DNA from: JBEIFW01 sp044370695
GTDB taxonomy: Bacteria; Actinomycetota; Acidimicrobiia; Acidimicrobiales; Ilumatobacteraceae
Reading direction: 5' to 3'
Assembly (NCBI GenBank): GCA_044370695.1
Contig: JBILVB010000186.1
Location: forward strand, 1-6,740
DNA length: 6,740 nucleotides
The notes under the pieces are model-generated. The model had not been told where the DNA came from. It worked only from the letters and a program-made list of their open reading frames with translations, and made no database searches. The stretch's first letter is position 1. Every line of letters starts with the position of its first letter. Shown in pieces: positions 1 to 5,764 of the stretch. The translations under genes and the position numbers were made by a program.

Positions 1-2
1 TC

Positions 3-119
3 TACGGGGCCACCGGTTCGGCGGTGACCTTCGGCGCGGCCGGCGGACTCGTCGGGGTGTTCGCCCTCGTCATCGCGTTCGCTCAACGAGCGATGCGGTC
101 GAGCACCAGCGCGCGGTAG
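3..119 (+). CDS. 3' end of a hydrophobic (probably membrane) protein, partial
   Basis: The frame opening at base 3 reads 38 codons and ends at TAG 117-119. Its 5' part lies outside the window. Almost every third position is G or C, as expected for coding DNA here. The peptide is rich in Gly, Ala, Val and Phe and contains one plausible membrane helix (about residues 12-27, GLVGVFALVIAF core), followed by a basic tail ending in RAMRSSTSAR. This is what the last transmembrane segment and cytoplasmic tail of a transporter look like, but the family cannot be named from so little. It converges on the MFS gene on the opposite strand and overlaps its 3' end by 37 bases (83-119). It could be a second transporter. 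I am moderately sure that it is coding and unsure of its function. Confidence 0.5.
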   Translation, partial: YGATGSAVTFGAAGGLVGVFALVIAFAQRAMRSSTSAR

Positions 120-1252
120 ACCACGACACCTGCGGCGGCCGTCACGGCCCCGACGAGGTAGGCCGTCTGGTACCCGCCGGCATCGGCGACCGGGCCGAGC
201 ACGGCGCCGCCCGCCGCCGCGCCGATCTCGAAGAACGCCGTGAAGGTGGAGATCGCCGCCGCCCGCTCCAACGGGTCGCCCGCCGCGCGAGCGGCCAGGG
301 CGATCAGCGACGGGTAGAGCAGCGAGATCGCCACGGAGATCACCACGACGGCGAGCCACATGCCGACCGCGCCGTCGACGGTGCCTGCCATCGCGAGCCC
401 CACGGCCATGGCTGCGGTGGCGATGGGCGCCGCGCGGGTCAGCCCGAGGCGCTCCGGAAGCCGAGCGCCGAACAGACGCACCAGCAGGGTCAACACCGAG
501 TAGGTGGCGAACAGCGCGCCGGCGCTCGCGCCGACCTCGTCGGCGCGGAGCTTGAGGAACGACGACCAGCCCTGGTAGCCGAACATGGGCAGGGCGAGCA
601 CCACGCCGAGCAGCGCGCCACCCCGGTGGAAGGTGCGACCCTTCGTTCGGGTGCCGGTGCCGGGCGCTGGGGCATCGTCGGCGACGGCGAGCGACCACAC
701 CCCGCCCGCGAGCGCGAACAGACCGGCGACCGCGAACCCGGCCCGGGTCCAGCTGGCGCCGACGAACACCTCGCCGAGGATCGGGCCCACCCCGAGGGCG
801 AGGAACAACCCGACCGAGTGGTAGCTGATGGCCTCGGCCCGCCGCTCGGCCGGAGCCCGCTCGCTGATCAGGTTGGCGGCGGCCACGTAGAGCAACGCCT
901 CGAACGCACCCGTGATCCCGCGCACGACGAGCAGCGCAGCCGACGAGCCGACCCCGGCGTGCAACGCGAACCCGACCGCACCCCCGATCGCGCCGATGCG
1001 CAGCACCGAGCGGTTACCCCACCGAGCGACTCCGGCGGTGAGGAGCGGGCGACACGCGACGGCGAGGACGCTGTAGGCCGCCGCCGACCATCCGACGAGC
1101 CGGTTCGTCTCGCCGAGTTCGTCGACGACGAACCGCGGCACCAGGGTGAGCCCCATCCCGACCGCGACGAAGAAGCTCGTCATCGCCGCCGTCGTCGCAA
1201 CGAAATCCCGGTCGACGAGGCGCCGGGCGGTCGGCGGCTCGTCGTCGGACAC
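83..1252 (-). CDS. Major facilitator superfamily (MFS) transporter
   Basis: This is a polytopic inner-membrane protein of about 389 residues, the usual MFS length of around 400. Hydrophobic segments run through the whole protein, broken by a central polar loop (ADDAPAPGTGTRTKGRTF) that separates the two six-helix halves. A degenerate motif A follows the second helix (VARWGNRSVL). The stretch SERAPAERRAEAISYHSVG, followed by GVGPILGE, is typical of drug- and metabolite-exporter MFS proteins. The substrate is unknown. The start is uncertain. The frame stays open to an ATG at 1331-1333, but that adds a His/Arg/Pro-rich leader unlike an MFS N-terminus and overlaps the divergent hydrolase gene. 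I prefer GTG 1250-1252 (protein begins V-S-D-D-E-P-P). No clear ribosome binding site precedes it, so an initiation without a Shine-Dalgarno sequence is possible. The 3' end overlaps the convergent upstream gene. Confidence 0.88.
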   Translation of the reverse strand: MSDDEPPTARRLVDRDFVATTAAMTSFFVAVGMGLTLVPRFVVDELGETNRLVGWSAAAYSVLAVACRPLLTAGVARWGNRSVLRIGAIGGAVGFALHAGVGSSAALLVVRGITGAFEALLYVAAANLISERAPAERRAEAISYHSVGLFLALGVGPILGEVFVGASWTRAGFAVAGLFALAGGVWSLAVADDAPAPGTGTRTKGRTFHRGGALLGVVLALPMFGYQGWSSFLKLRADEVGASAGALFATYSVLTLLVRLFGARLPERLGLTRAAPIATAAMAVGLAMAGTVDGAVGMWLAVVVISVAISLLYPSLIALAARAAGDPLERAAAISTFTAFFEIGAAAGGAVLGPVADAGGYQTAYLVGAVTAAAGVVVYRALVLDRIAR

Positions 1253-1260
1253 GAGTCCAT

Positions 1261-1287
1261 GGTGCCCACGGTGCCCCCGGCGGTGCC
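1261..1287. repeat. Three direct GGTGCC repeats in a divergent intergenic region
   Basis: GGTGCC occurs at 1261-1266, 1270-1275 and 1282-1287, inside the 61-bp gap between the divergent MFS and serine hydrolase genes. The start-to-start spacings are 9 and 12 bases. The block lies just upstream of the proposed -10 box at 1300-1305, where a regulator could bind. The spacing is uneven and the hexamer is GC-rich, so chance is a serious alternative. Confidence 0.25.
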
Positions 1288-1305
1288 ATACCGGCCGTGT
1301 ACCGT
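1282..1305 (+). promoter_or_regulatory. Putative leaderless promoter of the serine hydrolase
   Basis: TACCGT at 1300-1305 fits the actinobacterial TANNNT -10 consensus. It ends 8 bases before the ATG at 1314, so transcription would begin at or next to the start codon. No Shine-Dalgarno sequence lies between, which agrees with a leaderless mRNA. No good -35 is visible, and the GGTGCC copy at 1282-1287 lies near that position. This assignment is inferred from spacing and consensus only. Confidence 0.45.
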
Positions 1306-1313
1306 CCGGCGGC

Positions 1314-2429
1314 ATGGGGATCAACGAGGCCAACGTACGAGCGCTGCTCGCACGAGCGAAGCGGGAAGTGGACGACGGCCTGCTGCCGTCGGTCCAGGTC
1401 GCGCTCGCGTACCGCGGTGAGCTCGTGGCGTCGGAGGCCTACGGCGACGCCACCGTCGACAGCCGCTACGCGGTGTTCTCCTGCACGAAAGCCTTCGTCG
1501 CTGCTGCGATGTGGGCGCTCATCGGTGACGGCGCCGTCGACGTGTCCCGCCGAGTGGTCGACTACGTCCCCGAGTTCGGTACCAACGGCAAGGACGTCGT
1601 CACCCTCGAGCAGGTGATGCTGCACACCGCCGGGTTCCCGCACGCACCGCTCGGGCCGGCGTCGTGGGGCACCATCGAGGGCCGGCTCGCGGCGTTCGCC
1701 AAGTGGCGCCTGTCGTGGGAGCCAGGCACCACCTGGGAGTACCACGCCACCTCGGCCCACTGGGTGCTCGCCGAAGTGATCCGCCGGGTCACCGGCCGCG
1801 ACCACTGCGAGGTGGTGGCCGAGCGCGTCACCGGCCCCATCGGACTGCCCCGCGTGCTCGGCCTCCCCGCCGGTCCGCCGCAGGACGGGATCCTCGACGT
1901 GATCGCAGTCGGCGAGCACGCCACGGCCGCCGAACTACGTGCCGCGTTCGGGGTGGACGAACTCCCGCCCACGGAGGTGACGCCCGAGGCGATCCTGGGC
2001 TTCAACGATCCCGAGGCTCGAGCCGTCGGGGTTCCCGGCGGCGGGGCGTTCCTTCGCGCCGCCGACCTCGCGCTGTTCTACCAAGCCCTGCTCCACAACC
2101 ACGCCTCGGTCTGGCGGCCCGAGGTGCTCGCCGACGCCACGGGCGTCGTGCGCAACACCTTGCCCGAGCGGATCACCGGCCTGCCGGCCAACCGCAGCCT
2201 CGGGCTCGTGCTCGCCGGAGAGGACGGTCGATCGGCCGAACGGGGCTTCGGGCGCACCGTGTCCCCGCAAGCGTTCGGACACAACGGCGCCGGTGGTCAA
2301 CTGGCCTGGGCCGACCGCGCTACGGGGCTGTCGCTCGGGTACTGCACCAACGGCTACGACCTGCACGAGGTGCGCCAGCCGCGGCGAGGCTCCGCCATCG
2401 GGAGCCTCGCGGCGGTCTGTGCGTCGTAA
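1314..2429 (+). CDS. Serine hydrolase of the class C beta-lactamase / EstB esterase family
   Basis: This 371-residue protein belongs to the beta-lactamase superfamily (PF00144: esterases, DD-peptidases, class C beta-lactamases), which acylates an active-site serine to hydrolyse an ester or amide. The SxxK motif is S56-C-T-K59. The family signature LLHTAGFP is at about 102-109. The second motif appears as Y143-H-A145 within WEYHATSAHWVLAEV, where many members have YxN. The third motif is H323-N-G325 in GHNGAGGQ, matching the HxG of esterases rather than the KTG of true beta-lactamases. No signal peptide is evident, so it is probably a cytoplasmic esterase or related enzyme rather than a resistance factor. 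ATG 1314 was chosen because a TANNNT box lies 8 bases upstream and the alignable N-terminus begins there. The open frame continues upstream to 1146, but only antisense to the MFS gene. A hairpin lies inside its last codons. Confidence 0.9.
   Translation: MGINEANVRALLARAKREVDDGLLPSVQVALAYRGELVASEAYGDATVDSRYAVFSCTKAFVAAAMWALIGDGAVDVSRRVVDYVPEFGTNGKDVVTLEQVMLHTAGFPHAPLGPASWGTIEGRLAAFAKWRLSWEPGTTWEYHATSAHWVLAEVIRRVTGRDHCEVVAERVTGPIGLPRVLGLPAGPPQDGILDVIAVGEHATAAELRAAFGVDELPPTEVTPEAILGFNDPEARAVGVPGGGAFLRAADLALFYQALLHNHASVWRPEVLADATGVVRNTLPERITGLPANRSLGLVLAGEDGRSAERGFGRTVSPQAFGHNGAGGQLAWADRATGLSLGYCTNGYDLHEVRQPRRGSAIGSLAAVCAS
2384..2410 (+). terminator. Possible hairpin terminator inside the 3' end of the hydrolase gene
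   Basis: A perfect 10-bp stem is formed by GCGAGGCTCC (2384-2393) and GGAGCCTCGC (2401-2410) with a 7-base loop. It lies 17 bases before the hydrolase stop codon and between two convergent genes. There is no T-run after it, so it would have to act as a U-less stem-loop, which has been proposed for actinobacteria, or stabilise the mRNA end. It is also coding sequence, so it may be incidental. Confidence 0.3.
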
Positions 2430-2472
2430 TCGCGGGCGGCGGTGTGCGGCGCCTGCGGATCGGGCCGGCGGA

Positions 2473-3252
2473 TCAGTAGGGCGACGAGCCGCCGTCGATG
2501 TTGATCATCGAGCCGGTGATCCCGGCGCCGGCCTCCGAGCACAGCAGCAACGCCACCGCGGCGACCTGCTCGACGGTGTTCGGCTTCTTGATGGCCGACC
2601 CGGCCACGATCATGTTGATGTAGTCGTCGTAGTTCATCCCGATCGCCGCCGCCGACATCGGGGCCGTGGCCTCGACGATGTCGGTGATGATCAGGCCCGG
2701 GCACAGCGCGTTGCAGGTGATGCCGAGCGTGCCGACCTCCTGCGCGATCACCTTGGTGAGGCCGTTCAGGGCGTGCTTGGTGGTGATGTACGGCGCGACG
2801 CCGGGCAGGGCGGTCTTGCCGTACATCGAGGAGATGTTGATGATGCGGCCCCACTGCTGCGGGATCATCGCCTTGAGCGCGGCACGGCTGCACCAGAACG
2901 GGTGGTTGAGGTTCCAGTTGAGGATGCTCTGCCATTCCTCGTCGCCCAGCTCGGCCACGATGGCCGGGTTGCCGACACCGCCGGCGTTGTTCACGAGGAT
3001 GTCGATGGCGCCGTAACGCTCGATCGTGCCGGCCACGAGACCTTCGCACACCGACTGCTGCTGGACGTCCCCGGGGAGGAAGTGGATCCGGTCGCCGCCG
3101 CCCATCTCCTCGATGGCCTGGCGGCCCTTGTCCTCGCTGCGGCCGTTGACGACGACGTTCGCGCCCTCGCCGTGCAGCGCGGTGGCGATGGCCCGGCCGA
3201 TGCCGCGGGTGCCGCCGGTGATCAACGCCGTACGGCCGTCCAAGAAGCCCAT
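2473..3252 (-). CDS. Short-chain dehydrogenase/reductase (SDR), classical type
   Basis: This is a cytosolic NAD(P)-dependent oxidoreductase of 259 residues, the standard classical-SDR length of about 250. It has the Rossmann cofactor motif T12-GGTRGIG19, then D62-V63 at the adenine pocket and N88-N-A-G91. The catalytic tetrad is complete: N114, S142 (in ISSMYG), Y155 and K159 (YITTK). R38 after the second strand (NGR) suggests a preference for NADP(H). The C-terminal ITGSMINIDGG is the usual family ending. The substrate is not determined; relatives include 3-oxoacyl-ACP reductases and hydroxy-acid or alcohol dehydrogenases. The ATG at 3250-3252 is preceded by GGGGGAG (3255-3261), which is unusually close at two bases from the start. 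It lies 101 bases downstream of the DUF445 gene on the same strand and probably has its own promoter. It converges on the serine hydrolase with a 43-bp gap. Confidence 0.93.
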   Translation of the reverse strand: MGFLDGRTALITGGTRGIGRAIATALHGEGANVVVNGRSEDKGRQAIEEMGGGDRIHFLPGDVQQQSVCEGLVAGTIERYGAIDILVNNAGGVGNPAIVAELGDEEWQSILNWNLNHPFWCSRAALKAMIPQQWGRIINISSMYGKTALPGVAPYITTKHALNGLTKVIAQEVGTLGITCNALCPGLIITDIVEATAPMSAAAIGMNYDDYINMIVAGSAIKKPNTVEQVAAVALLLCSEAGAGITGSMINIDGGSSPY

Positions 3253-3308
3253 GTCTCCCCCAGGGTGAGTGGTTGCGGCCCGCTCGGCAACGCCGCCGGG
3301 CGACGCGG

Positions 3309-3314
3309 ATCATA
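3309..3314 (-). promoter_or_regulatory. Putative -10 element of the SDR gene
   Basis: Read on the minus strand this is TATGAT, a close match to TATAAT in very GC-rich surroundings. It lies 56 bases upstream of the SDR start, which would give a 5' leader of about 50 bases. No convincing -35 is visible; CCGAC-like bases lie 18-19 bp upstream. The 101-bp gap containing it shows no other gene, which supports separate transcription from the DUF445 gene. Confidence 0.4.
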
Positions 3315-3353
3315 AGGACGGCCCGGCCGGAGCGTCGGATCAGGGCGAGGCCT

Positions 3354-4601
3354 TCACAACAGCAGGCCGACCCCGTGGATCGCCAGCCCCGCAAGCGCGC
3401 CCACCACCGTGCCGTTGATGCGGATGAACTGCAGGTCGCGACCGACGGCGAGCTCGACCCGCTCGGCGGTCTCCGCCGCGTCCCACCGTTGCACCGTCTG
3501 GGCGATGAACTCGCCGACGACGTGACGCTCGCGCCGGGCGAGCGCCGCTGCGGCGACGGCCAGGCGCCGGTCGAGGTCGTCACGCAACCCGGGGTCGCCG
3601 GCGAGACGGTCGGCGGCGGCGGCCACGAGCGCCTCGAGTTGCCGGCGCAACGGCGAGGAACCGTCGGCGGCCTGACGCCGCAGGGTGGTCACCAGGTCGT
3701 CCCACAGCGAGCCGGCCCAGGTGGCGACGCTCGGATGGGCGAGCGCCTCGTCGCGCCAGCCGGCCACCCGTGCGGCCAGGACCGGGTCGGTGCGCAACCG
3801 CTCGGCGAGACCGGCGAGTTCGGCGTCGAGGTGCTGGCGGACCGGATGGCGGGGGTCGGCCCGCAGGTCCTCGAGCGCATGCAGGATGCCGCCGAAGATC
3901 CGCTCGAACACCCGGTCGTCGACCCGGCCCGGCACCCACCACGGCGACTCCCGGTCGAACACCGTGCGAAACGCCGCTCGCTGGGTGACGAGGGTGTCGG
4001 CGAGCCCGCCGAGCAGCGCAGTGACCATCTCGGTGTGGCGGCCCTCGCGCACGGTCGCCGCCAGCGCCCGTCCGGCGAGGGGGGCGAGGTCGACGACGCC
4101 GAGGCGTTCGAGGACCGCATCGCCGACGGCGCGCCCGAACCGCTCGTCGCGCAACAGCTCCAGCGTGGCGTCGAGCCCGCCGGCGAGATGGCCGACGGCC
4201 CGGGCCCGGTGGGCGGGGTCGGCCGCCCAGTCGGCGAGTCGCGCCGCGGGGGCGGCGGCGAGCACCCGGTCCGCCAGCAGGTCGGGGTCCAAGAAGTGCT
4301 CCTCGACGAACGAGCCGAGGCTTGCGCCCAAGCGGTCCTTGCGGGTCGGCACGATGGCCGTGTGCGGGATCGGCAGCCCGAGCGGCCGGCGGAACAGCGC
4401 CGTGACGGCGAACCAGTCGGCGAGCCCACCGACCAGGGCCGCTTCGGCCCCGGCCCGCACGAAGCCCACCCAGGTCGGCGCGTCGTCGCCGGCGAGGCGA
4501 GCGGCCACGAAGATCACGGCCGCCGCCACGAGCATGCCGGCGGCGAGGCGGCGGACCGGGCGGTCGGCTCGTACGGGCGGGCGCTCGGCAGGCACAGGCA
4601 C
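3354..4601 (-). CDS. DUF445 family membrane-anchored protein (YjiN-like)
   Basis: The protein has 415 residues and belongs to PF04286 (DUF445), a family that includes E. coli YjiN and whose biochemical role is not established. An N-terminal hydrophobic helix (about 19-37) is followed by the family hallmark at about 53-85: E53-A-A-L-V-G-G-L-A-D-W-F-A-V-T-A-L-F, then RRPLGLPIPHTAIVP. A long Ala/Arg/Asp/Leu-rich, mostly helical region (about 90-390) follows, and a second hydrophobic segment closes the protein (VVGALAGLAIHGVGLLL). The arrangement suggests a helical domain tethered to the membrane at both ends. The frame stays open far upstream, but the domain starts near GTG 4599-4601. AGGA lies 8 bases before this GTG, and a second in-frame GTG sits at 4593-4595. 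The gene is divergent from the ferredoxin gene with a 72-bp gap. It may influence envelope integrity, but nothing here shows that. Confidence 0.88.
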   Translation of the reverse strand: MPVPAERPPVRADRPVRRLAAGMLVAAAVIFVAARLAGDDAPTWVGFVRAGAEAALVGGLADWFAVTALFRRPLGLPIPHTAIVPTRKDRLGASLGSFVEEHFLDPDLLADRVLAAAPAARLADWAADPAHRARAVGHLAGGLDATLELLRDERFGRAVGDAVLERLGVVDLAPLAGRALAATVREGRHTEMVTALLGGLADTLVTQRAAFRTVFDRESPWWVPGRVDDRVFERIFGGILHALEDLRADPRHPVRQHLDAELAGLAERLRTDPVLAARVAGWRDEALAHPSVATWAGSLWDDLVTTLRRQAADGSSPLRRQLEALVAAAADRLAGDPGLRDDLDRRLAVAAAALARRERHVVGEFIAQTVQRWDAAETAERVELAVGRDLQFIRINGTVVGALAGLAIHGVGLLL

Positions 4602-4617
4602 GGTGCAGTTCCTACCC

Positions 4618-4631
4618 CGTGCCGCGGCACG
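4618..4631. promoter_or_regulatory. Perfect 14-bp palindrome, candidate operator
   Basis: CGTGCCGCGGCACG is its own reverse complement over all 14 bases. It lies in the divergent gap between the DUF445 and ferredoxin genes, ends 3 bases before the proposed ferredoxin -10 (4635-4640) and sits 16 bases upstream of the DUF445 GTG. A dimeric repressor bound here would cover the ferredoxin promoter spacer and the DUF445 leader. In DNA this GC-rich, roughly one such palindrome is expected by chance in a window of this size, so only the position favours function. Confidence 0.35.
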
Positions 4632-4634
4632 CGT

Positions 4635-4640
4635 TAGCGT
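4635..4640 (+). promoter_or_regulatory. Putative -10 element of the ferredoxin gene
   Basis: TAGCGT fits TANNNT and lies 33 bases before the ATG, implying a 5' leader of about 27 bases. That leader contains the ribosome binding site GGGAG (4661-4665), 8 bases from the start. No clear -35 is seen; the region where it would lie is occupied by the palindrome at 4618-4631. Confidence 0.4.
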
Positions 4641-4673
4641 CGCCGGGAGACGAGTCAGCAGGGAGACAGCCTG

Positions 4674-4865
4674 ATGCGAGTGAAGGTCGACTTCGACGTG
4701 TGCGCTTCGACGGGTGCCTGCATGCAGGTGTGCCCGGAGGTGTTCGAGGTCCGCAGCGACGGCTACCTGTACATCCTGCAGGAGGAGCCCGGCGAGGATC
4801 TGCGCGACAAGGTCACCCAGGCCGCCGACCTGTGCCCCACGGGCGCCATCTCGATCGAGGAGTGA
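4674..4865 (+). CDS. Small single-cluster ferredoxin, probably [3Fe-4S]
   Basis: This 63-residue acidic electron carrier has the fold signature of monocluster ferredoxins. The cluster motif reads C10-A-S-T13-G-A-C16-M-Q-V-C20-P, with a distal C54-P-T-G. In [4Fe-4S] homologues the second ligand of C-x2-C-x2-C is Cys (or Asp). Here it is Thr13, which leaves C10, C16 and C54 as ligands and predicts a [3Fe-4S] cluster, as in actinobacterial ferredoxins that feed cytochrome P450s. C20 is the extra cysteine that forms a disulfide in some thermophile ferredoxins, but no partner cysteine is present in this protein, so it is unpaired. No P450 or ferredoxin reductase gene lies in the window, so the redox partner is unknown. 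ATG 4674 is well supported by GGGAG eight bases upstream. It converges on the SMP-30 gene with a 19-bp gap. Confidence 0.93.
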   Translation: MRVKVDFDVCASTGACMQVCPEVFEVRSDGYLYILQEEPGEDLRDKVTQAADLCPTGAISIEE

Positions 4866-4888
4866 CCGGCCGGCCGGCGAGCGGTCAC
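4862..4888. terminator. Possible bidirectional hairpin across two convergent stop codons
   Basis: GTGACCG (4862-4868) and CGGTCAC (4882-4888) form a perfect 7-bp inverted repeat around a 13-base GC-rich centre. The left arm contains the ferredoxin TGA (4863-4865). The right arm contains the reverse complement of the SMP-30 TGA (4885-4887). The hairpin would form in both transcripts and fill the 19-bp gap, the expected place for a shared terminator. There is no T-tract on either side, and short GC-rich stems are common here. Confidence 0.35.
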
Positions 4889-5709
4889 ACCCGGCACAGC
4901 GGTACGGGCAGCCCGACGGCGTCGACCCGGGTGCGGTAGATCGCCCCGTCGTGGCCGGACGACGAGCCCGACCCGGTGACGATGTAGAGGTCCGCGAGCC
5001 CGTCGCCGCCGAAGGCGCACGAGGTGACCATCCGTGACGGCACCTCGATCGTTGTGCCGAGCGTGCCGTCCGGTCGGACCTGCTGCACGGTTCCCGCCGA
5101 CACCATCGCCACCCACAGCGCCCCGGCGGCGTCGACGGCGAGGCCGTCGGGAAGCCCGGAGCCGAAGTGGACGTGCACCTCGGGTTCGGCCTGCGAGCCG
5201 TCGAGCGCCCAGCGGCGCACCAGGTGGTTGGCCGTGTCGGCGTGGTACAGCCAACGGCCGTCGGGTGACACGCCCATGCCGTTGGTGAGCGACACCCCGC
5301 CATAGAGCTGCGTCGCCGACCCCTCGCCGTCGACGCGGAGGCACTCGCCGAAGGTGCGCTCGCCGTCGGTGGCGAACGGGTTGGAGCGCATGGTCCCGAT
5401 GTACAGGCGACCCTCGGCGTCGGTGGTGAGGTCGTTGAACCCCGGCACCGTGGCGTCGGCGTAGACGGTGCGGTTGACGCCGTCGCGGTGGTGGCAGATG
5501 TCGCGCCCCGACATCACGATCCCGCCGTCGGCGTGGAACACGATGCCGCCGACGCCGCGGCGCTTGGGCACCACGGTGGACACGGTGCCGTCGGCCGCCA
5601 GGCGGAAGACCCCGCCATGGTGGACGTCGGAGAAGTACAGGCCGCCGTCGACGGACCACCGCGGCCCCTCGATGAGTCCGTAGCCGGAGGCGAGCAGGTC
5701 GAGCGTCAT
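4885..5709 (-). CDS. SMP-30/gluconolactonase/LRE family sugar-lactone hydrolase
   Basis: The protein has 274 residues and forms a six-bladed beta-propeller of the SMP-30/regucalcin/gluconolactonase family (PF08450), whose members hydrolyse lactones using a divalent metal. The metal ligands align with those of human regucalcin: E14 in IEGPRW, N143 in LTNGMGVSPDG and D188 in LPDGLAVD. N92 in PGFNDLTTDAEGRLYIGTM matches the substrate-pocket asparagine. Repeated strand-turn units such as DGxLYxxD and PDGRWLYHADT mark the blades. There is no signal peptide, so it should be cytoplasmic. The frame is open to 5781, but that would overlap the upstream gene. ATG 5707-5709 begins directly at the conserved MTLDLLASGYGLIEGP and has a weak AAGGTGG about 12 bases upstream. 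It follows the PhyH dioxygenase gene by 55 bp on the same strand, so the two are probably co-transcribed. The exact lactone is unknown. Confidence 0.92.
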   Translation of the reverse strand: MTLDLLASGYGLIEGPRWSVDGGLYFSDVHHGGVFRLAADGTVSTVVPKRRGVGGIVFHADGGIVMSGRDICHHRDGVNRTVYADATVPGFNDLTTDAEGRLYIGTMRSNPFATDGERTFGECLRVDGEGSATQLYGGVSLTNGMGVSPDGRWLYHADTANHLVRRWALDGSQAEPEVHVHFGSGLPDGLAVDAAGALWVAMVSAGTVQQVRPDGTLGTTIEVPSRMVTSCAFGGDGLADLYIVTGSGSSSGHDGAIYRTRVDAVGLPVPLCRV

Positions 5710-5764
5710 GGGTGTGAGCCTGCCACCTTGCCGGACCGGCTCGGGACACCCCGCTCGGCCGCAG

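Noticed and set aside
1253..1333. ATG at 1331-1333 as the MFS start
   Set aside because: The added 27 residues are His/Arg/Pro-rich, unlike an MFS N-terminus, and would overlap the divergent hydrolase start and its proposed promoter.
626..1420. Long plus-strand open frame, about 264 codons, opposite the MFS gene
   Set aside because: It is Arg/Pro/Asp/Glu-rich and of low complexity, has no domain pattern and lies antisense to a clear transporter; it is a typical shadow in high-GC DNA.
1014..1919. Minus-strand frame of 301 codons across the MFS start and the hydrolase gene
   Set aside because: The composition is biased to Arg, Gly, Asp and His, and it runs opposite the conserved hydrolase motifs; no independent coding signal is seen.
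2430..2472. Small RNA or attachment site in the 43-bp convergent gap
   Set aside because: It contains no strong hairpin, no repeat of flanking sequence and no promoter-like element.
3273..4637. Plus-strand frame of 454 codons opposite the DUF445 gene
   Set aside because: It is the antisense shadow of the DUF445 protein, whose family signature is unmistakable; the shadow is Arg/Gly/Pro/Glu-rich with no recognisable domain.
4869..4881. CCGG-rich run after the ferredoxin stop as a possible repeat element
   Set aside because: It is a short alternation of GGCC/CCGG explained by base composition; no second copy with flanks was noticed.
4602..5303. Extension of the DUF445 frame far upstream, suggesting a fusion protein
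   Set aside because: The extension is antisense to the ferredoxin and out of frame with the SMP-30 gene; the DUF445 domain begins just after GTG 4599-4601, so this is an open shadow and not a fusion.
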